64,000 nt of DNA from Myxococcales bacterium (GTDB taxonomy: Bacteria > Myxococcota_A > Bradymonadia > UBA7976 > UBA1532), in assembly GCA_020633465.1 (NCBI GenBank), contig JACKDN010000004.1, positions 310,001 through 374,000 on the forward strand, written 5' to 3'. Of the stretch, positions 32,556 to 41,500 are shown one piece after another. The notes under the pieces were generated by a model, which was not told where the DNA came from, ran no database searches, and worked only from the letters and a program-made list of their open reading frames with translations. A program made the translations under genes and the position numbers. Each line of letters opens with the position of its first letter. Position 1 is the stretch's first letter.

Positions 32556-34763
32556 CTACTGCAGCTCGACCTCGAAGCCCGCGCTCAGGACGAACCAGCC
32601 GCGCTGCACCACCGGCGACGAGGGGAAGGTGGGCTTCACGCCGATGTGCTCGATGCTGGGGGCCAGCTCGGCGAAGGCGTCGACGCCGATCTCGATGGGA
32701 TCGATCGCCAGCTCGAGGCCGTTGCCGATCTGCTCGCGCACCTGGGGCCAGGCCAGCGCGGGGATGAGGCGCTCGATCAGCTCGGGGGGCACCACCGGGC
32801 GGGCGCCGGCCTGCTCGAGCAGGGCGACGCGCACGTCGGGCTCGTCGGCGATGTCGAAGCGAATGCCGCCGTCGCCCACCTCGAGGATCAGGCCGGCGCG
32901 CAGGCTGAGCACGAAGCGATCGGGGGCGTCGCCGGCGGGGCCTTTCGCGTACAGGTCCAGCTCGCCCACCTGCAGCTCGAAGAAGTAGGGGCTGCCCGGC
33001 GGCGCGGCGACCACCAGGGGCGGCACGCGCGCGTCGGCGCGGGCCTCCGCGATGAGGCCGGCGACGTCGTCGGGCAGCACCGGGGCCAGGTCCAGCTTCA
33101 GCGCGCCCTGGCGCCACACCTCGTGCAGGAGCGCGTTGACGGTGGCCAGGTTCACCGCCAGCGCCAAGCCGGTCTGCGCCGGCCAGGGGGGCGTCGCGGC
33201 GGCGTCCTCGACGGGCACGCCAGCGAAGGGGTGCGGCGCCTCGACGGGACCGCGCTGGCGGACGGCGCCGGCGAGGCCCAGCCACACGGCGTCGCGGGCG
33301 CGCGCGGTGGGATCGCTGAGGGTGAAGTCGAGGTCCAGCGCGATGGTGGGGAGGCCGTCGCCCAGGGGCACGTCCAGCGGGATGCCGCGCAGGACGCCGA
33401 GGGCGTCGCCCAGGCCCAGCTCGATGAAGTCGGGCACGCTCTCGCTGATCAGATCGTCCACCAGATCGCTGGCGAAGGACTGCAGCACCGTGCGCAGCAG
33501 GCTGCCGAAGGTGTCCAGCACGGCCTGCGCGGTGCTGTCGTCCATCACGCCGTCGAGATCCTCGAGGGCGACCCCGACGTCGACGATGCGCAGGCCGGGG
33601 AAGCCGTCGGGGCCGGGCTCGACGCCGACGACCACGAAGGCCGCGGCGGTCACCATCACCTGCCCGTTCAGGCCCACCGGCACGCCCTCGATCTCGAGGC
33701 TGCCCGTGGTGGTGAGGGTGAGATCCTCGAGGCGCAGGAAGACCTCGAAGCCGCCGTCGGTGACGGTGATCGTCGCGTCGGGCGTACCCGGCGTGATCGA
33801 CTCGACCGTCAGCTGCAGCGTGTCGTCGTCCGCGATGACGGGATCGCCGATGAGGCCCAGCGGCTCGGCGCGCGCCAGGAAGCCCTCGATGAGCATCGCC
33901 AGGTCGGTCAGCCGCTGCACGCCCATCTCGTCGGGCGGCGGCAGGGGCTGGCGGCTGTCGAGCAGGCGCTGGTCGAGGCGCACGGCCAGGGCGCCGGGCA
34001 CCTCGACCGCGGTGGGCGTCGGCTCGAGCAGCGTCGGCGCGTAGACCACCTCCATCACCACGCGCGTGGGCGGGCGGCGCACGCCGTCGTCGGCGATGGC
34101 GTCGATGCGGTTCAGGCCGAAGGTGGCGTCGATGGCGTGGCTGAAGGTGCCGTCCTCGGCGACCTCGACCGGGCGGTCGTTGATGAACACCGCGACCTCG
34201 CCGCCGCCGTCGGTGCGGCCCTCGACGGTGATCGTCGGCTCGCCGGTGATCAGCGCGCCGCGGCTGGGCGACGTGATCTCGAGGTCGGCGCGGCCGTCGT
34301 CGACGAAGAAGCTGGCGCGGCCGCACAGGTTGGCGCGGTAGCAGGCGCGCACGGCGCCCTGCCCTTCGGCGGCGAAGCTGAGGACGCCGTCCGGCGTCAC
34401 CGCGCCCTGCTCGGCGGGCTGCACGTCCAGCCGCACCTCCACGCCGTCGAGCGGGCGGCCGATGCGGTCGTACACCTGCACCACCACCTGCGGTGTCTCG
34501 TCGAGCATGTACAGCGCGCGGCGCGGGTCGAGGGCGACCTCGATGTAGGCGGGCTCGGGCCCCGGCGCGGCGTCCGCGCGCGGCGGCGCGGCGTCGGGTC
34601 GATCGCCCGGCCCCATGTCGCCGTCGCCGCCGCCCGGCCCGACGTCCGCCCCCGGGCCGACGTCGGCGCCGCCGCCGTTCGGATCGCCCGACCCCTTGCT
34701 GCTGTCGTCGCACCCGAACGCGAACAGCAGCGCGGCGAGGGTGAGCAGGTGCTTGCGCTTCAT
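32556..34763 (-). CDS. Large lipoprotein, Ig-like N-terminus plus possible TULIP/BPI-like lipid-binding region
   Basis: A 735-residue lipoprotein: lipobox LFAFGC (about residue 18), Gly/Asp/Pro linker to about 72, then one or two Ig/Big-like sandwiches (about 75-235: VVQVYDRIGRPLDGVEVRL, ITGEPTITVEGRTDGGGEVAVFINDRPV). Residues about 245-735 alternate long beta strands with amphipathic helices (LLRTVLQSFASDLVDDLISESVPDFI; ALAVNLATVNALLHEVWRQGALKLDL). The second signature, N-x2-L-x2-hydrophobic-W-x2-G, recalls BPI/PLTP-type TULIP domains; this fold is an inference. It is a diverged relative of the next lipoprotein (35023-37812), in tandem with it. The ATG at 34763 has GAGGG in front, within a 21-base sequence duplicated at 35012-35032. 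Confidence 0.8.
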   Translation of the reverse strand: MKRKHLLTLAALLFAFGCDDSSKGSGDPNGGGADVGPGADVGPGGGDGDMGPGDRPDAAPPRADAAPGPEPAYIEVALDPRRALYMLDETPQVVVQVYDRIGRPLDGVEVRLDVQPAEQGAVTPDGVLSFAAEGQGAVRACYRANLCGRASFFVDDGRADLEITSPSRGALITGEPTITVEGRTDGGGEVAVFINDRPVEVAEDGTFSHAIDATFGLNRIDAIADDGVRRPPTRVVMEVVYAPTLLEPTPTAVEVPGALAVRLDQRLLDSRQPLPPPDEMGVQRLTDLAMLIEGFLARAEPLGLIGDPVIADDDTLQLTVESITPGTPDATITVTDGGFEVFLRLEDLTLTTTGSLEIEGVPVGLNGQVMVTAAAFVVVGVEPGPDGFPGLRIVDVGVALEDLDGVMDDSTAQAVLDTFGSLLRTVLQSFASDLVDDLISESVPDFIELGLGDALGVLRGIPLDVPLGDGLPTIALDLDFTLSDPTARARDAVWLGLAGAVRQRGPVEAPHPFAGVPVEDAAATPPWPAQTGLALAVNLATVNALLHEVWRQGALKLDLAPVLPDDVAGLIAEARADARVPPLVVAAPPGSPYFFELQVGELDLYAKGPAGDAPDRFVLSLRAGLILEVGDGGIRFDIADEPDVRVALLEQAGARPVVPPELIERLIPALAWPQVREQIGNGLELAIDPIEIGVDAFAELAPSIEHIGVKPTFPSSPVVQRGWFVLSAGFEVELQ

Positions 34764-34781
34764 GGCCGCCCTCACTGTCCG

Positions 34782-35011
34782 GCCGAGCCGGAGACGCCCC
34801 GGAGAACGCCGTCCTCCACCCAGGAGGACGTGCCCGTGCCCGTGCCCGTGCCCGTGGCCGAACTCACCCACCGGCGCGTGCCGACCCATAACGCTTTGAT
34901 CACACGTACTTTTCATCATCGGCCGGCTCTGCTTGGCGCGTGGCCAATCGGGCACGGGCACGTGCACGGGCACGGGCACGGATCGAGCGCCGCGGGGGTC
35001 CAACTTCGTTG
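34782..35011. repeat. 230-bp segment bounded by a 21-bp direct repeat, with inverted hexamer arrays
   Basis: The bases 34761-34781 recur exactly at 35012-35032. In the first copy they carry the ribosome site and start codon of the downstream lipoprotein gene; in the second they carry the stop codon of the upstream one followed by the same ribosome site and an ATG. The segment between holds four GTGCCC hexamers (34830-34853), an inverted array of GGGCAC hexamers (34950-34981), an eight-pair hairpin (34810-34830) and an AT-rich island (about 34885-34920). This looks like an inserted or recombination-derived element rather than ordinary spacer. Confidence 0.5.
34810..34830 (-). terminator. Hairpin between the two tandem lipoprotein genes
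   Basis: A perfect eight-base stem, CGTCCTCC/GGAGGACG, with a five-base loop, 193 bases past the stop of the upstream gene and 47 bases before the next start. There is no T-run, so it is either a weak terminator/attenuator or a structure belonging to the inserted segment. It would also sequester GGAGG-like bases. Confidence 0.35.
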
Positions 35012-35022
35012 CATGGCCGCCC

Positions 35023-37812
35023 TCACTGTCCGAAGTTCCCGTCGAGGCGCCAGTGCGCCGTCGTGCCGGTCAGCCGCGGCTGCCGCAGCCCCAGCCCCGC
35101 GCCGACGGGCAGGTCGAAGCGCCCCAGGCTGTCGGGGATGACGAACTCGGGCAGCGGCAGCACCGGCAGCCCGTCGTTCAGCGCGCGGTCGACGATGGCC
35201 TGCACCACCCGGCGCAGCGTGTCCTCGAGCACCTGTCGCGAGCGCAGCGGCACGTCCACCGCGGGCAGCGCAAGGTGCAGCGCGACGATCTCGACGCCCT
35301 CGAAGCTCAGGTCGCGCTCGTTCTGCAGGTTGACGGTCGCGTCCACCACCGCGGCGAGCTGCACGCGGAACGGCTCGACGAAGAAACCGGGGTAGACGAC
35401 GCCGGCGGTCATCGGGCCGAGGAACACGCGCACGGTCGCCTCGCCGTCGACGCCGGTGACGGCGGGCGGCGACGGGATGCGCAGGAACACCTCGGTGCCC
35501 TCGGGCAGGTCGCCGGCGACGGTGCCCACCAGCCCGCCCGCCTCGGCCTCGAAGTAGCCCGCGCGCCACAGGCGGTGCAGCACCTGATCGAGCACCGCCA
35601 GCATCACCGCGCCCCCCACCGCGCGATCGGCGGGCAGCTCGACGTAGCCCGTGCCGGTCGGCAGCGGCACGCCGGGCACCCGGCCGGCCACCCGCGTGGG
35701 GCCGTCGACGCGCGTACGCACGCCCACCGCCACGCGGCCCTGCCCGAAGTCCAGCCGGTTCAGCCCAACGGTCACCGTCAGCGGCACCGGCTCCCCGCCG
35801 GTCAGGCTGGGCACGTCGATGCCCTGCCCCAGCTCGCCGATGTCGACGTTGCCCAGCAGGTCGGTCAGCACCTCGTCGATGTTGTCCTGCAGGAAGTCGC
35901 GGATGGCGTCGACCACCGTCCGCCGGATGAGCCCCTCGAAGGCGCTGAACACCAGCTCGAGGATGGCGCCGGTGATGAAGCCGCTGAAGTCGCTGTCGAG
36001 GCGGCCGACGTCGACGGTGTCCAGCGAGCGCAGGCGCACGTCGGGGTTGCCGTCGTTGCGCAGGCCGACGTCGAAGGTCAGCCCGATGGTGATGTGGCCG
36101 GTGCTGATGGTCGCGCGGTTCCCCAGCGTGCCCTGCAGCTGGGCCGTCACCGCCAGGTCGCGGATGCTGGCGCGCGTCTGCAGGCCGCCGTCCACGATGG
36201 TCAGGTCGATGGTGTTGCGGCCGCCGATGCGCAGGTCGCGGTACTCGACGCCCAGGCGGAACAGGCAGACGCCCAGCACGCGCGCGCGGCACTCGTTGGG
36301 CACGATGGGGTTCTGGGCCAGCGCGGCCTGATGCACCGTGTCGCGCAGGCCCGCGCTGTTGACGACGCGGCGCAGCACGTCGGCCAGGCTGGCCAGCGGG
36401 TTGTCCGGCTCGCCGTCGTCCAGGCCGGCCTGCCCCAGCCGCAAGATGAGCGCGTCGTCGAGCGGCAGCTCCTCGCGCAGGTAGTCGTCGGCCGCGAAGT
36501 ACGCGCAGAAGGTGCTGTTCTCGTTCACGCCGTCGCTGGCGACCACCTCGTGCACGTTCAGGCCCCACTCGATGGGCACGTCGGCGCGCCACGCGCCGTC
36601 GGGCGCGAGGTCGACGGGGTTGCCGTCCACGGTCAACGACTGCACGCCCGCGATGTCGGCCACGCGCCCCTCGAGCACGCCGTGGCCCTCGGGCGGGCGC
36701 ACGATGAACTCGCCGCTGGCCGGGCTGTCGCAGGTGATACCGGGGCCGCCGAAGTCGACCAGGATCTCGACCGCCGCGCTCAGCGCGCGGTTCTGGTAGG
36801 TCTCGCCCTCGACGGTGACGCCCAGCAGGTAGCGGCCCTCCTCGAAGGCGAAGTAGCGGCCGTCGCCGAAGGGCGGCAGCTCGGGATCGCTCTCGAACAG
36901 CAGCGGCGCGTCGGGGATCGGGTTGCCGAACTCGTCGGTGACGACCGGGATCAGCTCGACCACCGCGCCCACCGGATAGACCGGCCGGTCGGGGAACAGC
37001 GCGATGCCCAGGTTCGCGGGCAGGCCGGGCCGCACCTGCAGCGTCTGCGGCGCGGCGCTCTCGGCGCCGGGCAGCGTGCAGCTGACCGCGTACGAGCCGG
37101 CGTCGACCATGCGCAGCATCTGGTTGCGGTAGCGCAGGTTGGGCGCCGGCGGGTCGACGCGCAGGCCGAACTGCTCGGGCGGCACGTCCACCGGGTTGCC
37201 CGTCGCGTCGAAGGCCGAGCACGCGACCTCGGTGATCTCACCGGCCAGCATCTCGTCGGTGCCCAGCCGCGTGACCGTCCGCGCCGGCGCGCCCGGCTCG
37301 ACGGTCCAGATGGCCGGCGTCGGATCGCGCAGGCCCAGACCGGACGCCGTGCACACCAGCCGGTAGTCGCGCGCGATCTGCCCGACCACGCCGACCTCGG
37401 TGCGCTCGAAGCCGGTGTCCGGGTGGATCTCGACCGCCGTCGCGATGCCGGGGATGGGCGCGCCCTGCTGATCGAGCACCTCGCAGGTCACCCGGTTCTC
37501 GAGCCCCACCGGCGTCCGGCGGTCGCCCACCCGCGTCTCGACCGCGAAGGGCACCTGCTCGAAGACCGCCGAGTCGACCGCGGCGTCCTCGGGCGGCGCC
37601 GCGTCGGCGGGATCGCCCGGGTCGCCGCCCATGCCCGAGGGCCCGCCGTCGCGCCGCCCGAACGGCGGCGGCGCCGCGTCGTACCGCACGCCCGCGTCCG
37701 TCTCGCGGAAGCCGGGCGTCGCCCCCGGCTCCACGATGGGCGGCGCCTGTTCGCTGTCACACGCGGCCGCGCCCAGCGCGACGGCGAACAGCAGAAGACC
37801 TCGAATGCGCAT
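35023..37812 (-). CDS. Large lipoprotein with Ig-like domains and possible TULIP/BPI-like lipid-binding region
   Basis: A 929-residue relative of the lipoprotein at 32556-34763. Signal and lipobox (LGAAAC, about residue 17); Asp/Pro/Gly linker to about 85; three or four Ig-like domains (about 90-400: ENRVTCEVLDQQGAPIPGIAT, ITEVACSAFDATGNPVDVPPE, GVLEGRVADIAGVQSLTVDGN). From about 410 alternating strands and amphipathic helices run to the end (LIRRTVVDAIRDFLQDNIDEVLTDLLG; VMLAVLDQVLHRLWRAGYFEAEAGG; LEDTLRRVVQAIVDRALNDGLPVLPLPEF). The LHRLWRAGYF segment matches the position of the helix in the paralog and resembles TULIP-type proteins. Such proteins bind lipids in eukaryotes (family knowledge); here that role is inference. 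The ATG at 37812 has GGGGAG eight bases upstream. Confidence 0.8.
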   Translation of the reverse strand: MRIRGLLLFAVALGAAACDSEQAPPIVEPGATPGFRETDAGVRYDAAPPPFGRRDGGPSGMGGDPGDPADAAPPEDAAVDSAVFEQVPFAVETRVGDRRTPVGLENRVTCEVLDQQGAPIPGIATAVEIHPDTGFERTEVGVVGQIARDYRLVCTASGLGLRDPTPAIWTVEPGAPARTVTRLGTDEMLAGEITEVACSAFDATGNPVDVPPEQFGLRVDPPAPNLRYRNQMLRMVDAGSYAVSCTLPGAESAAPQTLQVRPGLPANLGIALFPDRPVYPVGAVVELIPVVTDEFGNPIPDAPLLFESDPELPPFGDGRYFAFEEGRYLLGVTVEGETYQNRALSAAVEILVDFGGPGITCDSPASGEFIVRPPEGHGVLEGRVADIAGVQSLTVDGNPVDLAPDGAWRADVPIEWGLNVHEVVASDGVNENSTFCAYFAADDYLREELPLDDALILRLGQAGLDDGEPDNPLASLADVLRRVVNSAGLRDTVHQAALAQNPIVPNECRARVLGVCLFRLGVEYRDLRIGGRNTIDLTIVDGGLQTRASIRDLAVTAQLQGTLGNRATISTGHITIGLTFDVGLRNDGNPDVRLRSLDTVDVGRLDSDFSGFITGAILELVFSAFEGLIRRTVVDAIRDFLQDNIDEVLTDLLGNVDIGELGQGIDVPSLTGGEPVPLTVTVGLNRLDFGQGRVAVGVRTRVDGPTRVAGRVPGVPLPTGTGYVELPADRAVGGAVMLAVLDQVLHRLWRAGYFEAEAGGLVGTVAGDLPEGTEVFLRIPSPPAVTGVDGEATVRVFLGPMTAGVVYPGFFVEPFRVQLAAVVDATVNLQNERDLSFEGVEIVALHLALPAVDVPLRSRQVLEDTLRRVVQAIVDRALNDGLPVLPLPEFVIPDSLGRFDLPVGAGLGLRQPRLTGTTAHWRLDGNFGQ

Positions 37813-37877
37813 GCGGCAGCTCCCCACGCCGGACGGCGCAGTCTAGCAGAGCGCCGCCGGGCCGGTCTGCCCCGCGC

Positions 37878-38381
37878 CTACTCGCCGCAAGCGAAGGGGA
37901 TGGTCTCGACGCGCTTCGCCACCGACCCGCCCTGGGTGAGCACCGCGGTCACTTCGACCGGCTGACAGCCCACGTCCGTCACGATGACCGGCAGCACCAA
38001 CCGCCGCCCCTCGCGCGTGTAGCGGTCGAGGTCGAAGGTCACCTCGCGCAGCGCCTTGCCGTCCGCCCGCGCCGTCACCTTCAGCGTGGCCTTCATATCG
38101 GCCTCGGGCGGCCGCGTCAGCACCACCTCGACCAGCACCGTCGAGCTGGGGTGCGCCGCCTCACCCTCGGCGATGATCGTGTTCCACAGCGTCACCTTGC
38201 CGGTGGTCAGGTCGCGCGGATCCACCGCGCCCTGGTTCTCGTAGTACAGGCGCGCCTGGATGTCCTCGAAGGCGGGGCCCACCTTGGGGCGCTCGGCCTT
38301 CTTCGGCTTCGCGGGCGGATCGGCCGCCAGCGCGGCGCCGGCGACGAGCAGGCTGAGCAGGACGAGCAGACGAGTCGACAC
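37878..38381 (-). CDS. Small secreted beta-sandwich-like protein
   Basis: A 167-residue exported protein. The GTG at 38381 has a perfect AAGGAGG site six bases upstream and opens a signal peptide (LLVLLSLLVAGAALAA). A Lys/Pro linker is followed by about 130 residues of alternating strands (TGKVTLWNTIIAEGEA, SSTVLVEVVLTRPPEADMKATLKVTARADG, REVTFDLDRY, RLVLPVIVTDVGCQPVEVTAVLTQ) with two Cys, consistent with one Ig-like domain. No family recognised. It starts 183 bases from the divergent giant lipoprotein gene. Confidence 0.78.
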   Translation of the reverse strand: MSTRLLVLLSLLVAGAALAADPPAKPKKAERPKVGPAFEDIQARLYYENQGAVDPRDLTTGKVTLWNTIIAEGEAAHPSSTVLVEVVLTRPPEADMKATLKVTARADGKALREVTFDLDRYTREGRRLVLPVIVTDVGCQPVEVTAVLTQGGSVAKRVETIPFACGE

Positions 38382-38564
38382 GACGGACCTCCTTCGGTGC
38401 TGCGACGCCACCGTGACGCCGAACGGGCGCCGGGCGCAACGCCACCGCGGCCGGCACGTCGCATCCGACCCCGCTGGGACCCCAGACGTTCCCGGCGCGC
38501 GCCGCCGGCCGCGATTCGCTACACTGCGCGCTCACCCTCGAGCCCAGCAGCCCGGAGTCGCCCC

Positions 38565-41500
38565 ATGGCGCAGCGCCGCTCCCTGCCTTCCTTCCTGATG
38601 CTGCTCGCCCTCGGCGCCACGGCCTGTTCCGAGGTGCCCGCCAGCAACCCCTACGATCCCGAGGCGCCCGCCGAGGTGCAGCGCAAGGCCAGCCTGCAGG
38701 GGGTCGTGCGGGGGCCGGACGAGGCGGCGCTGGTCGGCGCGGTGGTCACGATCACCGGCCCCACCGACCCCGACAACAACCCGCTGACCACCGGCGAGGA
38801 CGGCGCCTTCCGCTTCGTCGACCTGGTGCCCGGGCGCTACGTCATGCGCGTCGAGCACTCGGGGCACGAGGCGCGCGAGATCGACCTGGGCGCGCTGGGC
38901 ACCGGCGAGGCCGTGTCGCGCGACGTGACGCTCGACCCCCTGCGCGCCGACTCGGTGGGGCAGGCCCGGCTGAGCGGCGTCGCGCTGAAGCAGGGCGAGC
39001 TGGCGCTGGCCGACGAGGCCGCGCGCGACCACTCGGGCATCACCGTCGAGGTCGAGGGCGCGGGCCTGCGCACGGTGACCAACCGCGCGGGCGCGTTCGA
39101 CCTGTTCCTGAACCCGGGCCGCTACACGCTGGTGCTGACCGCCCCGAACCACGTGCGCATCGTCAGCGATCCGATCGAGGTCACCGCCGGCGCGACCGTG
39201 ACCCTCGACGCGCCGTTCGAGCTGCAGTCCGATCCCGGCGCCATCGTGGGCGTCGTGCGCCTCGAGGGGCGCGCCGAGGGCGGCTTCGGCGACGTCGCGG
39301 TCAGCCTGGCCAACACCAGCCTCACCACGCTGACCGAGCCCGACGGCGCCTTCCGCCTCGACGGCGTGGCCGCGGGCGTCTACACGCTGCGGGCGGCGCG
39401 CGACGGCTTCGAGACGCAGGTGGTGCGCGGCGTCGTGGTCGAGAGCGATCCCGACGTCGCCCTCGAGCCCATCGAGCTGCTCATCGCGCGCGGCACCGTC
39501 GAGGGCGCCTTCGGGCTGGCCGCGTCGCCGCAGGCCGGGGGCATCGCGGTCGAGCTGGCCGACACGGGCTTCCGCGCGCTGACCAACGAGGCGGGCGCCT
39601 ACCGCATCGACGGCGTGGCCGAGGGCGAGTACACCCTGCGCGCCTGCCTGCAGGGCTACGAGCCGGACACCCGCGCGGTGACCGTGCGCGGCGGCGAGAC
39701 GACCGTGGCGCCGCCGGCCGACGCGCCGGTGGCCCTGGCGCGGCAGCAGATCCGCCTGGTCGACGGCGGGCGCGCCACCGACACCGCCTTCACCGTGCGC
39801 TTCGACGCCCTGCCCGCCTGGGTGACCGCGGTGAAGGTCGAGGGCGACCTCGACCCCGCCGAGCGCCGCGACTTCCGCCCCTTCGACGCCGAGGCCGGCG
39901 GCCTGGACGTCGTGCTGGCCGACGGCGAGGGCCCGCGCCGCCTGACCGTGCAGGCGCGCGGCGACGGCTGCCGCCTGAGCGATCCCCTCACCACCGTCGT
40001 CGAGCTGGATCGCAGCGGGCCCGCGCTGGTGGGGCTGAGCTTCGACGCCGGCGCCCTCACCGCGCGGCCCGATCTCACCGCCCGCCTGCAGGTGGCCGGC
40101 GCCGACGCCGTGCGCCTGACCGGCGATCTCGAGGCGGTCGCCGGCGAGGCGGCCAACGTCGGCGCGTGGCTGCCCGCGTCGGCCTCGGTGGCCGTGCGCC
40201 TCGACGGCGCCGAGGACGGCGAGAAGACCGTGACGCTCGAGGCCCGCGACGCGGCGGGCAACGCCTCGGTGCCCGCGTCGGTGCAGGCCACGATCGTGCT
40301 CGACCGCGCCGCACCCACCGACGCCGCGCTCACCATCGAGGACGCCACGCCCCTCACCGCCCCCACGGTGAACCTCGCCCTGCGCGCCGTCGGCGCGACC
40401 GAGATGCAGGTGTCCAACGATCCCGCCTTCGCCGACGCCGCCTGGACGCCCTTCGCCTCGCGCCTGTCCGGCTGGACCGTGGCCGCCCCCGGCGCCGACG
40501 GCGAGAAGACCGTCTACGCCCGCTTCCGCGACGCCGCGGGCAACACCACGGACGCGGTGAGCGCGGCCGCGACGCTCGACCGGATGGGCACCCTCGGTGG
40601 CCGCGTCACGCTCGAGGGCACCGACGCCTGCGACGGCGTCGCGGTGCTGATTGACGGCGTCGCGGCCGACGCCAGCTGGGACGGCTGCGACTTCACCGCA
40701 GCCGCCGCCGTCGGCCTGCGCGGCGTGCGGCTCGAGCGCCCCGGCTTCGAGGCGGCCACCCCCGGCGCCTTCGCCGTCGGCCCCACCGACACCGCCGCCG
40801 TCGGCGCGCTCGAGCTGCGCCGCGCGCGCGGCTCGGCCTCGGGCGTCGTGCGCCTGCAGGGCCGCGCCGAGGGCAACCACGGCGGCGTGCTGCTCACCTT
40901 CCAGAACGTCAGCGATCCCGTCGGCGCCGAGGCGCTGCCGGACTACGGCGCCACCACGCTGCCCGACGGCAGCTTCTTCGCCGGCGACCTGTGGACCGGC
41001 CGCTACCTGGTCACCGCCTCGAAGGACGGCTTCTCGGTGCGCGACCTGGGGCAGGTGCGCGTCGAGGCGGGGCGCGACACCGCGGTCACCGCGCCCGACG
41101 CGCCCGTCGTGCTGACCCAGCAGGTGGGCGACTTCCTCATCGACGGCGGCGCCGGCTTCACCCGCGACCGCGAGGTCGAGCTCACCCTCGCCTTCGACAA
41201 CGTCGTCAGCTTCCGCGTGCGCGTGAACGGCGGCGCCTTCTCCGAGCCCATCGACTACGCGCCCGATCCCGACGGCCGCATGCGCTACCCGGGCCTCGAC
41301 CTGGGCGTCGGCGAGGGCGCCAAGCAGGTCGAGATCGAGACGGTCGACGCCCAGGGCACGGCCTCGGGCGAGCCCTACTTCGAGGCGAGCATCGTGCTCG
41401 ACACCCTGGCGCCGACGAACCCCGCGCTGACCGTCGACGGCGGCGCCGAGTACACCAACAACGCGCTCGGCCGGGTGGTGCTGCGCGTCGGCGCCGACGA

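Noticed and set aside
34830..34981. Regular GTGCCC/GGGCAC repeats considered as a CRISPR array.
   Set aside because: Repeat units are six bases with no unique spacers and no cas genes nearby.
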